Assembly (NCBI GenBank): GCA_018881555.1
Contig: JACAXG010000007.1
Span: forward strand, 16,411,235 to 16,475,234
Origin: Amblyornis subalaris
Taxonomy: Eukaryota > Chordata > Aves > Passeriformes > Ptilonorhynchidae
DNA: 64,000 bases
Direction of reading: 5' to 3'
Position 1 is the stretch's first letter, and the number at the start of each line of letters is the position of its first letter. The notes beneath the pieces were generated by a model. The model did no database searches. It was not told the DNA's origin and saw only the letters and a program-made list of their open reading frames with translations. The translations under genes and the position numbers were made by a program. Positions 39,761 to 52,243 of this stretch are shown here, one piece after another.

Positions 39761-41630
39761 ACCCCATTCTAGCAAGCAATGAAGATTTTCACAGCAAGCC
39801 TGCTTTCCCTAAGTGTACAAGTCTGCAACTACAGACTCTGCAACTACCACTGTGTAAAAACATAAAGTGCTCTAAGTGCTTTACAGAAATCATTAATTCA
39901 ACCTTGCACCTTCAAATGTGCTACATTTCTTGTGAAATAAATCTGGAGGCTGGCTGGCACTGAAACCCATGTAATCAAACTTCTTTCATTTGATTTTAGT
40001 ACTACTTCACACAGTTTTGAAACTGAAATACCTTTCACACCAGAAGATTTAAAAATACATCTCATTTTTATTTTATCCTTAAAAANAAGAACCCAGTCTA
40101 GGACCAAAAAGATATTGAGAATTTTTCAGATTTTGTCTGTATCTAAACCAGAACATCTTCCAAAACACTATCAGAGATTTTTCTGGATAGTCAGTTACTG
40201 GCATTTTATGGCTAACACAGGTCTTACTAGCTACCCTTAATAGTCTATATCACCAGAATATTCTTGGAAGGCTAAGCAAACAAAAGCAATTTAGAAATAA
40301 CAGGAAAGAAATTAGAAAAAAAAAAAATTCTTAAACCTAATCCAGTCTTTGAACAGTAATATCTTCCCTATCTCTGTCTGGTATAGTGAACAAAAACCTG
40401 TCCAGGAAAAGGTACCACAACAGGGCCTAGGTGTTCTCTTTCCTGTAGACAGAACATTCAACATTAGTCCCTTTTTGAGTAATGCAAAAGTCCACAATAT
40501 TGTATTTTAGTAATCACATACTGTCTATACATTGATATAAACAACCTAGTCTCATTTAAATTCTGAAAAAAAAAGACGGCTCCTTTTTCCAGGTGAGCAT
40601 CTGACAAACAACTATGTCAATGCTAAAGATGAGCCTGACTTTTTTCAGGATGAAAAACAGAAGAACACTGATCTAGCCTTATCCATAAGACTATCTAAAT
40701 GATCCTGTCTAGAAAGTGTAACTGTGTCAAAAATTATCCAAAATTGAAAGTGAGTTTGTACTACAATATCATCCTTTTTAAACCCTAGAATTAAAAATAG
40801 TAGTTAAATTTAAAATATTGGGAAGAGAAATTACCAGACACGATTAAAAATGTCCCCGACTTCTTTTTGCAAAATACAACAGAGTTGGCTTTTCCACAAG
40901 CAANCATCAGACACTAAGACAAAAGAGATTTTCTTTTTCATTGAGAAATTCAGCAGGTAGCATTTTTTTCTGGCCTCAAAGTTTCTCTAAAGGCTGCATT
41001 TAATATGCATACTTATTGCTTTATAGAATATTTATATTTGCTTTTGTCTCTATGAAAATGGGACCTTATTTTTTTCAAGAAATGTTCTTGGATTGACTGG
41101 CCACAAAAGAATGTTACATCCCTCTAAACCACAGAAAAGTCACAAACCATCTGAAGCAAAATCCACATTAGCCTTCTTGCTTCAGAAACACGATTTAGAG
41201 CACTACTATATTATCACGCATGAAGTAATAAATTCTGGCAAAGACTTCATGGGCAATCACTTGCAGAATCATGGCTCTTAGGAGAAACAAATCACATGGG
41301 TTATGTAGAAGGAACAGGGCAAATCCATGACTCAAAATGATCAACACATTTTATGAAAACAGAAAGCAGGTCAGCATAAACAAAAAATTTGCACTGGAAT
41401 CTTGAGATCCAGAAGAGTCCTTTTTTTGAGTCAAATTGTGATAGTAAATTATTTTAGCTTCAAATCAATGGCTTTCTGGTGGAAAATGGAGGACATGGGA
41501 ATTTGAAAGATATTTTTGAGAAGCGTGGAGGAGAAAGTACCTTCCTATGAATACAACCGTCCCAAGTCTCCCTCAAATTAATCCAATATCCTTTCTTTCA
41601 ATGTTACAAATTATTGTTATGGAAGTTAAA
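39761..41630. other. Unique AT-rich noncoding DNA
   Basis: No gene or repeat recognised apart from a 12-base A run near 40316-40327. Confidence 0.5.
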
Positions 41631-41664
41631 ATGGTATCATTTTAGAATGATAAAATGATATCAT
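41631..41664. other. AT-rich hairpin with 14-bp stem
   Basis: ATGGTATCATTTTA at 41631-41644 pairs with TAAAATGATATCAT at 41651-41664 across a 6-base GAATGA loop. Thirteen Watson-Crick pairs and one G-T pair form the stem. It may be a chance or mutation-generated palindrome; it is too short for a typical microRNA precursor and no transposon ends are recognisable around it. Confidence 0.6.
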
Positions 41665-43364
41665 ACAGCCAAAGATCTTCAGACAGGACTGAGTTGCAGA
41701 AGCTACAAAAAACTTTCGCNCAAATATGCTCAGCATCTACATCTCATGGATGTTTTGAAAATGCTTCTGCTTCCATGAGGTGGAACTAGAGCTAAGCTGC
41801 AAACCCCCTGTATTTTAAAGCACTCCATATGGTGCCTTTTTTTTTACAAACTGACACAGATATCCATGTTCTATCTGAATTTTATTGTTTCATATTCACA
41901 CACACAAACAGCAAATATAAAGGGAAAATACTACATCAATGCTGTCACACTGTTTTCCTCCTTACAGATATGATTTTTACCGAAGTGCCTTACATCTTCC
42001 TTCTAAGGAAAGAGTTTAAGGCACTCTTATCTTTTTCCACTTCATTATCCCCTTGACTACATGACCTTTCGTATTTTGAGATGTAACTGATCATGGGAAA
42101 AGTCAGCAGATTAATATTGCAAACAAATGAAAGTCAGCTTTCAAAAGATTAAATATCCTTCAACACGGCATCTTAAAATGAGGCACAAAAGCAAAGCATA
42201 TTTTCCTGAATGTTTTGTACATAATGCTACGTTGTGTCAAAGAGGTAAAAATCTCTGAAGTCTTCCAATCTGAAAGCAATTGCCTTTTTTCTTCTACATT
42301 CTCCTCTACACTTTAACAGGGGTGGAAAAAATATTTGTCAAAGAACAAGTCACAAATATTGCATACAGCTTTTATTTATTCTTTTGTTTCATGGTTCATT
42401 TTCATCAAAACGTGAAAGCTGACATAGTACTGAGAAGTTGCAGACTCCCTTTCTTTAAAAGAAATCATTACGTTCACCAGATGATATACCACTCCTTCCC
42501 TCACTGATTTTTTTACCAGCCTGAGTCAGATCTAAACAATGAAATACGTCCACTTCTTCCATCCTCAAAAATTAAAAATAATAAATTATGAGAGTGACCT
42601 GGCTTTATCTTCCAGTACAAAGCAGCAGGAACTCATACTGAAAGAAAACCATTTGTTTTCCACTCAAAGACTTGGGATTTATTTACAAATTAATAGAATA
42701 AGTTTTTGAATTACATTAGAAAAAAAAAATTCTATTTTCTTATCCATCAACTTCTTTTAGATTCTAGAATTTTCAGCTATTTTCTAGTGACAAATCTGGG
42801 TACAGAAGGAAAATTAAGGAGGCTAGGATTTACATGTGTATGAAAATACTGTATCCACCTTTGGCATTTTAGTCTAGGGAAGACACATTTGTTAAAAAGA
42901 AGAGTTCAGCAGTACAGCAAACCATCCAAAATACCTGAAAATGTTTCATGAAACAATCTAATTGAGAAAAATCAGGAACAGATTGTTTAAATTATTCTCA
43001 TTTGTCCCCCGTGCACAGTAAACCCACATTCAACTCCTGATGAAGAGCTCTTAATAAAGAACCAGAGCTGTTGGCAGTCCTCAGGTCTGGTTCCATCTGA
43101 GTGTGCATCCCAAGGGGTACAGCACTGAGAGCCCAGTGAGATACTTTGTGTGCACGATATACAGCAATGCAGTAGAAGGTGGTGCAGCANTATTAGCATG
43201 ATACTCCATCCGAACTAAGTTTATCTCCCAACACTATTATCAGTATCCTGGGAAGGAAAACTGCTCCCTGCTCCAGCAACTCTTTACCATTGGTGAGTAT
43301 AGACAGGGCTTTAATAAGCTGTGGATATGTCTCATTTGCAAAATACAACCCTGTATCAATGTAA
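41665..43364. other. Unique AT-rich noncoding DNA
   Basis: No supported gene. Two 75-codon plus-strand frames (41829-42056 and 42280-42507) are rich in Phe, Leu and Tyr because of T-rich sequence and show no family features. Confidence 0.5.
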
Positions 43365-43510
43365 CATNACAGCTAATTCAGAATGAGCTGTGTCAGGTAC
43401 TGCTGACAGCACAGCTTAGCACTTGCTGCTGTTCTTTACATTAAGCAGTCACATGGTAAGACTCATTAACAATCCTGAGACCAGGAAATTAATTGCAGGA
43501 CTACTCTTTT
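43365..43510. other. Candidate conserved noncoding block (weak)
   Basis: Repeat-free and evenly composed, with words such as CAGCTAATTCAGAATGAGC and GGAAATTAATTGCAGG that resemble homeodomain-type sites. No conservation data are available, so this is a low-confidence suggestion. Confidence 0.2.
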
Positions 43511-46500
43511 CTGGGTAAGTGCTCTGATCACAGAATCATGTTCTTCTTTTCATAGTCTTCTTTTCCGTCACAGTTCTTGAACTATTTCTTCACATCTTTA
43601 GTAGAATACATAAGGACACTTGAAGTTACCACTAATTTGGAGATTGCTCAGGGAGAATCTGATCAGATCTTTCACTTTATGGGCAAAGACTGCAATTATT
43701 CAGCCATTACAGAAAAGACAGGCAGCATGTTAATCCTCCCTTTACAAAATCCTCTACAGTCTATTACTGGATTTAGATGGAAAGATGTCATTTAAAGGTT
43801 AAGCCTCAGTAAAGAGCTTTATTTTCGGAAGGGCCAACCTGAGGAAAGGCAATTTTCCAGCACTAGCATGCCAACAACTTGATTTTATAAGCATGAATGT
43901 AAAAAAGGCCTCTGCGTAAAAACCAAGTTTTTATCACACAGCTACCCTAGCAGGCATTAGCATGAATTCAACAGTGACGAAACCAACAGATTATTATTTC
44001 AACTTTTAGCACACTTCCTTTACTATTTTTAAAAAAATATTCATTTGACTGCCTCTTACGAGGAACGAAATAATTGATGCAAATCGTCTGCAGCACTATG
44101 TTACACTTTACTTAGNGAAGTACTCTAAAAAACAAGGACACACTATAAACGTGGTATTTTTGTTTATGAGTGTTTCAATTCTGCTTGCTTGAGGACATGG
44201 GGTTGGTGCAATACATTTTCTTTGTGCACAGCTGCACAAGGCCAAGGGCACATAAATCCAAATACTTGAGTCAGTCCTGCTGTATTTATTCCACCCTCTA
44301 AAGGCACTAGCTGAACCCGGGCAAACCCTTCNCAGCGTTCCTAACCNAGTGATACANTTCTGCATCATCCCCATCTCTACAGCATCACAAATGTTAAGTA
44401 AATTGACACCTTGGTGCTACAGAAAGTGCCTAGTTTTGCTCAACAGTGATATCTCTTGGGGTTTTTAACCTTCCTGGATCTTTGGCAGAAGCTCTTCATT
44501 GACTTCAAATTCTCTGTAATCCACACCCTACATACAAGGAGAGTTTGGGTTTCTCTAGGGCAGACCGTTTTCACTAAAAACCTTTNAGACAAACACAGGC
44601 ATTAAGAGAAAATTACCGTGCATTGTACCAGGTGACACATATGGTGATTTATTTCAATTCNTAGCAATTCCATACTAGAAGATCCCACAGCTAGTAGCAG
44701 CCACAGAAGCCACCACTGACTATAAAGAAGAAGCAAAGTTAGAAAATAAGTCATTTACTTCACTAAATTGATTAAATAAGTGCCTGCAGATGGAAAGTCT
44801 GCATATTACTTGAACTGTAANTTTAACAGTCAAGAATCTCTTGTCCTAGTTAATATGAACTTTCAAGTAAAAACAGATGGAGACATTCAGACCACTTATC
44901 CAGTGTTAAATATAATCTCAGTTTACTTTACATTTCATTTTTGAAAATTTTTCCCACAGTCTTTCATATGGGCATAGCTCAAGACAGTCTAAATGAAAGC
45001 TGGGAGCATTTCCCTGTAAAAGGAAAACTCTGGGAAGTGTACTTCAGTTGTGCAAACTCAATGATAACCCTTTCATAAAGTAACTGCATTGGCCACAGGT
45101 GTAATCTACTTCTTTGAATAAAAACACTTTTCATCTTTTAGGAATAGTCATCCTATCCAAAGTGAGATATGATCAGACACCTGCTGAAGCTCCATATGAA
45201 TAATTTTTAAGTAACTATCAGATACAAGCTGATCCAGCAGCTTCACAATATTGCTTCGGGACAAACAAAGCTAAGTTAAAATGTTGCTTGTCNAGTCATC
45301 ATGCCATCATCTAAATATCAGAACAGGACTGCTTGTTCTTCAGGGACAAGGCTGTCTGCTAGTGAGAAAACAAATACACCCAGAATGGATGCTTGTAAAA
45401 TTCATGTTTAAGTATGTGAATAGACTGGTCTGCTATATCTTCGGTTGCCCTTAGGGAAACTGAAACCCTTGACTTAATTGGTGAATTAAGTGTGAAATTA
45501 AAGTGAAACATTGGTAGGTTAATGACTAAAGTCCCAGAATAAACAATGAAGTACAGCTGATGAATTTTTCCTCCTTAACGTCTCATCTGAGTATAGGTTA
45601 TTTATTCAGTCTGATCAAATCTCTTTGGTAAGCCAGATATACAGTTTTGTGTCTCCATGCTCAGAAGATGGAGGTTTCTGGAATCAGTCAGGGTCTGAGA
45701 CACAAATGGATGTTGACTACTGCAGAGCATTATGCACAAAATCTTGTTTATAGGGAAAGAAAAAAAGCCAAGAATTTATCATTAGTATAATCTAATTTGT
45801 CATTACTATTTAAAACTTGAGCCTAACCCAAGATTCATTATGAGTACACATGTAATTGTTATTGGGAAAAGAGAAAAATTCTTTCAATCAAGAAATTTTT
45901 AACAATAATATAATTAAAATTATTACAAAAAGAATTCTTAGTTTCCTTTTCTGATACAAAGTTCCTGCTTCCTGTGGGTCTAAAGGCAAGTGGTGTCATT
46001 CTGATGTTGGCAGTGGGGGATGCTACAATTACTAATCATCATCTGTCAATGGCTTCTTCTGTCTAAAACTCGAGGTCATTTTTACACATTTGCTAACATA
46101 TTTTTACACCTTGCTTTCTCTTCATTGGCCTGCAGCAGCACAGGACACTGAAGTTACATATCTGGTGGTTTTTATGTAGGTGAGATACGTTTTATTTGTT
46201 CTCTTGGTTACTCCTAAACTCAGTTTTGTCCAGTTACAGGGTCTTCATTTCTTTAACTGACCATAAGTNATTCATTTCTGAGGGGTCTGCAGTGTCTGCC
46301 CATGCCCCATCTCTAACCATCCCACAGCAGTATTCCTCTACAATGCACTCTGTACACTTCTGNAGTTTATCCTTCCCCGGACATCTGCTACCATTCCAGG
46401 ACTGTACTTCTCTACACTACATCATTATGTTAGATAAGAAATCTCTCGTTTCACATAAAATATTTTCTTGTTCCAGAGAGATATAAGAAATTATTGTCAT

Positions 46501-47630
46501 ACAGTACAAAAATAATTTTTTTTAAGTAAAACAAATTAGCCACAGACACCTAGTCAATTAGAGAAATTGCTGCCACAGCCAAACGAAGTACAGCAAAGAT
46601 GCAGGGAGGTCAAGAAAAGTTCAGAGAGAGCAAGTCTGACATGCCTCAGTCCTGAAGCCTCGCAAANTCAGTGCAAAGCTTATGGCCAGTCGAAGTAGAG
46701 CAATTGCAGTAGANTATGACAAGGCTGCACAGTTACAAGAGATATCTTCTGGCATCTAAGCTGGCAGAAGATTCAGATGATGACTACATTAGCCAAGGTA
46801 TAGGTTGAGCCAGAGAGTTCATTGGAGACTATCTCTGTATGTTTGTGCCAGAAAGGCATTGAACAACTGCTGCATAATNATAAGTACAAGTTCATATTGT
46901 TAAAAAATATTTTTTGCTTAAATGAAGAACTTGATTAAAGTTACTTTCTTATACAAGTAATGAACTATGATGCTCAAAGCAAACAAGAAATTCTACAAGT
47001 CAGTGAAGAAAGGATACCAGAAAGCTGGTGAGAGAGCATTTATTATTAAAGACACTTTAATGTAAAACTTCTGCTTTAAAAGATGAACTGAATAGAATAC
47101 AAACAGCAGCCTTCATTGAAAAAAAAAATCTAGCAGTGAGAAAAGCAGACTAATATAGAGATGAAGAAGATTTAAGTATATGTTATTTCATGTGATAATA
47201 GTTTTATAATGATTGCTGTTCTTTTAAAAGCTGAAATACTAATAAAATACTGNAGGAAAAGAAAGTAAGTTAGAAGTTGAAAGAAACACTTCAGAATGTG
47301 AGACAATAAAGTGGTTAATTTCTTCCTCAAATGTCATAGCAGGTAACAAAACAGCTATACTCTAATTTCCATGATGCTAAAAAGAAAAAGTGCAAAAATG
47401 AAATTCCACCCTACTCCAGGGAAGTCTGGCATGTAACACACTTTCATGTGACAGCTCTGTTTACAAAAATAATAAAGCAGAAATCTACAGATATAAGAAC
47501 TCTTTGGTTCCCCTAATTACAAACACCAAACTGTCTTTCCACTGTGAAAAGAATTACGTAAACATTTTACCTTTTAAACCGATACAGATGCTCTCTTTGT
47601 TTATTAAAGCTCATACTCTACTGGGTATAA
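43511..47630. other. Unique noncoding DNA
   Basis: No gene recognised. Frames of 72, 88 and 96 codons lack domain features and two contain several ambiguous residues. Ambiguous bases are relatively dense near 44330-44360. Confidence 0.5.
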
Positions 47631-48380
47631 AACTGGCTGGACAGCCAGGCCCAGAGAGTGGTGGTGAGTGCAACTAAATCCAGCTGGCAGCCAGTCACTA
47701 GTGGTGTTCCTCAAGGGTCAGTNTTGGGGCCAGTCCTCTTGACCTGCTGCAGCATAGGAAGGATCTACANAGGGATCTGGACGGGCTGGGTCCANGGACC
47801 AGGGCCAGTGCTGTGAGGTTCAACAAAGCCAAGTGCCAGGTCCTGCCCTTGNGTCACAACAACCCCAGGCAGTGCCACAGGCTGGGGCAGAGCAGATAGA
47901 AAGCAGCCTATGGGAAAAGGACCTGCGGCTGCTGGTCAACAGTGGCTGAACATGAGCCAGCGTGTGCCCAGGTGGCCAATGGCATCTTGACCTGTCTCGG
48001 GAACAGTGTGGCCAGCAGGACCAGGGAAGTGATTGTCCNCCTGTACTCGACACTGATGAGGCCACACCTTGAGTNCTGTGTCCAATTCTGGGCCCCTCAA
48101 CTCAGGAAGGACATTGAAATGCTGGAGTGCATTTTCAGTTGCACCAGGGTGAGTTTAGACTGGCTATTAGCAAAAAATTCTTCACCTAAAGGCTTATGAA
48201 GCACTNGAACAGGCTGACAAGGGAAGCGGTAGAGTCACCAGCCCTGGGGGTGTTTAAAAGACATGTAGATGTGGAGCTTATGGACATGGTTTAGTGGTGA
48301 AATTACCAGTGCTTAAGTTAATGATTGGACTGCATGATCTTAGAGGTCTTTTCCAAATTAAACTATTTTATGGTTCTATC
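47631..48380 (+). mobile_element. CR1 LINE with partial ORF2 reverse transcriptase, two deletions
   Basis: Plus-strand CR1 including the end of ORF2. It begins at the codons for an 'NWLDSQAQ'-like segment. The frame WQPVTSGVPQGS at about 47684-47721 is the reverse-transcriptase motif GxPQGSxLGP that contacts template and nucleotide in the LINE RT palm. After a deletion near 47740-47756 it resumes with GATCTGGACGGGCTGGGTCC and the 'FNKAKCQVLPLG' frame. The C-terminal ORF2 block follows (47950-48130, 'SVASRTREVIV' and 'LYSTLMRPHLE'). A second deletion near 48138 joins directly to the 3' region (GTTGCACCAGGGTGAGTTTAG), ending with ATGATTGGACTGCATGATC and a TTTTATGGTTCTATC-like tail. RT motif A and the YxDD motif are absent, and ambiguous bases and a frame break show it is dead. 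Confidence 0.93.
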
Positions 48381-49745
48381 TGTTTCTTCTATTGACAAAA
48401 ATAAGTTGCTCTCATTTTTTGATAGTGCTAGACCTACATAGCATCAAAATCAAGACTAGGCAAATTGTAGTCTACTTCCTTTTGTGCATCAACAAACTTG
48501 TATACTGTTGCTATGAGGAGTGAGACACCTTGCAAACCTTACTTTGCAGGTTTTTAAAGAAGAAACACNTAAGTTACCTCAAGTTCTGAGTAGGAGTTGC
48601 AAGTTTCTTTGGATTCAGTTTACTCCAATGTTCAGTATGGTGGAAACATGTTGGAACAGAAACATTTTCTTAGGTGCAGGTGTTTTCCTCAGTGGAACAG
48701 CAACTGCCTCAACGTTAGTGGAGAAGGTTAAGGTCTTCAAGAAAATAATCTGTGATTTCCTCTTAAAAATATCTAGGTATGATATTTTTAAGTCTACTGC
48801 CTACTGAGTTATTCAACCAGAATTATGAGTAGGTTGTTTCTCACCTTCTATTTTCTCCTTTTCATGCATCACCTATTTGCATTTCTTAACATATTAACGT
48901 TGAAAGCTGAGATTCTTGAGGCTGAAATCATACTTCTTTGGTTCAGTAGCTTCTAGCATATATATATGACACAAATGAAATGCATTACATTAAAACAGGT
49001 GTATTAAGAAATAGCTTTTGTCTTTGTAAATTAAATTTTGCTACACCTTATTTGCACGAATTGTGCTTTGAAGACAAATCTAAGAGGTCATGAGAGGAAA
49101 TAGCAGAGGCTTTTTTACTTATATGATAAATAAAAGCATTACACATAAACATGTACAGATTACCTACTCCATTAAAAACAAAACACTAGGAACAGAATCC
49201 TGATACATAAATTCAAACCAAACCTGCAGACGCACATCTATTTCAGTAGGACATCCATGGGCATGAAAACTGACAAAAGATGTAACAGCTATACAACTGT
49301 GCATATTTCTAAAATTTGAATTATTTTAATCATGAGGAGGTATCTGTGAAAATATTCCATTGTTTTCTTAAGATCTAACAGAAATNCCTTTGCCTTTTTT
49401 CTTCAATACAATGAATGGGTCATAGCAAGAACAGAACCGGTTGTTTTAGTAAAATCAAGCAAATTTTATTTAGNCATATTTGACCTCTGTGCTCTTAAAA
49501 ATTCCAGCTTCAGACAGTGAGTTCAAATGAAATTTATATTTACTGAACTCATGGAGATAGATATCCCTCTTTCCTGAGACACAAAATTCTAAGGCTGAAT
49601 ATTGGAAACTACTGCAGCCAGTGCCTGACCAGGGCTGTCATACTATGATATATCAAATTTTACAAGTTAGTAAGAGATGGACTTATTCAATGTTTAAAAT
49701 TGCAATCAAAAATCTTCTCCCTGCGGAAACAAACGTTACTAACTC
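48381..49745. other. Unique AT-rich noncoding DNA
   Basis: Nothing recognisable. A 95-codon plus-strand frame at 48520-48807 has no family features. Confidence 0.5.
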
Positions 49746-49854
49746 AAAAAAAAAAAAAAAAAACCACCAACGTAAATTACTGTTTGTGAAGGGTTAAACA
49801 AAAAAAAAAAAAAAAAAACCACCAACGTAAATTACTGTTTGTGAAGGGTTAAAC
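49746..49854 (+). repeat. Tandem duplication of a ~54-bp unit with long A runs
   Basis: Unit 1 is an 18-base A run (49746-49763) followed by a 36-base segment CCACCAACG...GGTTAAAC (49764-49799). Unit 2 is a 19-base A run (49800-49818) followed by the identical 36 bases (49819-49854). The 36-base parts match exactly. Either a very recent local duplication, probably helped by slippage at the A run, or an assembly artefact at a homopolymer explains it. No poly(A)-tailed retrocopy is recognisable upstream. Confidence 0.95.
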
Positions 49855-51292
49855 CATGACACTGTTGGAGTTATCTTTTAACTGACTTTAAGGGCTTGGA
49901 GGAAAAAGCTATTGTTGTAGGGAGACAGAAATATATTAATTTTGGATGACAAAAGTTTCTATCAGCCCTTATCAGAAGAAGTGCTACGTTATCTTCTGCC
50001 TATNGCCAATTTTGTAATTTTGTGTCTTAGTATTTGTGTTCCATCCAGGGGGAATGCCAATTATATTTTTGGTAAGTATACTGTAATTGAACAGATTTTC
50101 TAGGTCTCAATATCCACATTAGAATTGATTGGAGTGAAAGGAGATGAAAGAATCAGAAAACAAACATATTAAAGAAAATTATTCCACTAAAGCATCCAAG
50201 GGGATGTTCTTTTTGTGTTGTTTGCTTTGTTTAATTTATAATCTGAAAAGTGATTACAACCACAAGCTGCTATCCTATAGCCAGCTTTCTGGTCATCTTT
50301 ATTTACTGCCATGCTCCATGNCTTTCTTCACTTTCTCTCTTAAGGCATTGTGCAGCATTTATTAAATTAGTAAGTCCTAAGTTTCAAAAGAGAGATGCCA
50401 GTAAGTTTTAAAATTAATATTATAATAGATACCATATTATATTTATTTTCCTTCTCACACAGGTGAACACTTCCAGAGAAAATAGAATCAACAGTCAGGA
50501 AAATAAATTATATTTTAAATATGTAGAACACTAAGATTTCTAGATTTCTCACATTCCAGACAAAATACTTTAGTATCTAAAGAACCTCAGTTTCAAACAA
50601 CACACTAAAAACAAAAATTCACATCCATAGGGTATATATCTCTCAATGGCAAACAGTAATTTCCATTTCAATCGTCAAAGGAGACACTTAGAGGTGATTT
50701 GGTCAGGACNCGAAAGTACTTTAGTAGGGACAAGATTTCTGATTCAAGTAGGTGAAGACATGGTAAGGTCTAAAGGCCAGAAATAAACTAAACAAATTAG
50801 ACTGAAAATGAATTAACAGTGATGAAAATGAGCAATGAGAACAGTTTATCTAAAGATGTACTTGAACTGTTCATTATCAGAGACTTCAAACTGAGAGGCT
50901 CATTTTCCTTGGCCAGAAGTTAAGAGCAGGATGTGAGAATTATTGCAAAGCTCTGTGGCCTGGGTTGTAGAAGAGGTCAATGAGCACCATTATATTGGTT
51001 TCTCCTGAAAACAATCTCTCTACACTTTAATTAAAGCTAAAGAATACTCCTTCCAGGAACATGCCTTGAGAGCTGTGTTATTGAAACACAGTAAGTGTCC
51101 TCATTCCTCAGAAAGCATGAAAATTATAACTCTCCTTAAAGATCAGTGTGTGGGGAAGATCAGAGCCCAAAAGGAGCGAGGCTCTAGATCCACATGGGAA
51201 TTTTTAACCCCCACAGCGTGTCCATATAACTACCTTCTTACAAAAACAGTAGTCATTACTTCTCAATACAAGAAAGCACAAGACATCCACAG
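49855..51292. other. Unique AT-rich noncoding DNA
   Basis: No gene or recognisable element. Confidence 0.5.
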
Positions 51293-51312
51293 AAAAAAAA
51301 AAAAAAAAAAAA
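51293..51312 (+). repeat. Poly(A) run of 20
   Basis: Twenty consecutive A bases followed by a purine-rich GAGAAAACAGAG stretch. It lies inside a 139-codon plus-strand frame (51066-51485) that therefore reads a lysine run. That frame shows no domain and is most likely chance. No LINE 3' end or gene copy is recognisable upstream. Confidence 0.8.
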
Positions 51313-52243
51313 GAGAAAACAGAGTGGCAGAAATTGCAGCCATTTTCTATGATCTACTGCAAAAAAATAGGAATGCACGGTACCTGACAATAAATTTTAA
51401 AATATGTACCAACCAAGAAAGTTTCTGGCACTGTGGGACCCAACAATTTGCAACCGTTTCAGTACAGGTTGAACAACACAGATAAAACACTTGGAGAAAA
51501 ATCTCTTCTTNGCAAAGACAATAACTTGTAATTAACCTTATTCTTTTTCTTACTTAAGAGACATGTNTGCTTAGACATTAGAATTTCCAACACTTCCAAA
51601 AGTCAAATTCTCTTAAATTGTTTGTATATATTTTTGTTTCTGCACATGACTTTTACTTCAAAATTATTTTTGCTGTGATTACACAACAGCAACATGATGG
51701 CAATATTTTTTGCCTTTAGTTAAAAGGTTTTAATGGATAACATTTCAAGAAGCTGTTGAGAGGCACTACTTAAATATCAGATTTTTGAGCTATTTATGTT
51801 ATTGCAAATTTCAATAGCATGTATTAAATAAATCTCACTTGATCTCACTTAATGCAATAAGTGTGTGTATGGAAAAGTATTTACTAAAATCCTCTTTACG
51901 TAACTGTCTTTTCCATCAACTGAATAGCTTTGGTAATGCATCAGCAACACCATCTTGAAAAGTAACTGGAGAGTGTTGTTTTAATGACCAATATTGATTT
52001 TATTTCTAATCTATCACTCTGCAAATGCACAAGCTGATTGTTTAAGAGCGTTTTCTTACTGGCCCAGAGAGAGAGTAGAGGGTCCCACATCAGCATACAA
52101 AGTGTTTGAACTCACTCTTCTACATGGTGAGAATGCCATACGCTTGCACCTGTCTGAAGTGCCAGAGACAGTTTTGGCTGAAGTCAAGAGAAACTCTTCA
52201 ATGAGCATGAATATAACACATACTTTATTGTTGCTTGGTGAAA
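51313..52243. other. Unique AT-rich noncoding DNA
   Basis: Nothing recognisable beyond short A and T runs. The plus-strand frame beginning at 51994 runs into the following CR1 in antisense and is not a gene. Confidence 0.5.

Noticed and set aside
47820..48199. Open frames over the CR1 at 47631-48380 as host genes
   Set aside because: They are remnants or shadows of CR1 ORF2, not separate genes.
49746..49854. Poly(A) tail of a retrocopied gene
   Set aside because: Nothing upstream resembles a gene copy, and the A run is inside a tandem duplication unit.
51066..51485. 139-codon plus-strand open frame
   Set aside because: It reads through a 20-base A run giving a lysine stretch, has no recognised domain, and has no promoter or splice context.
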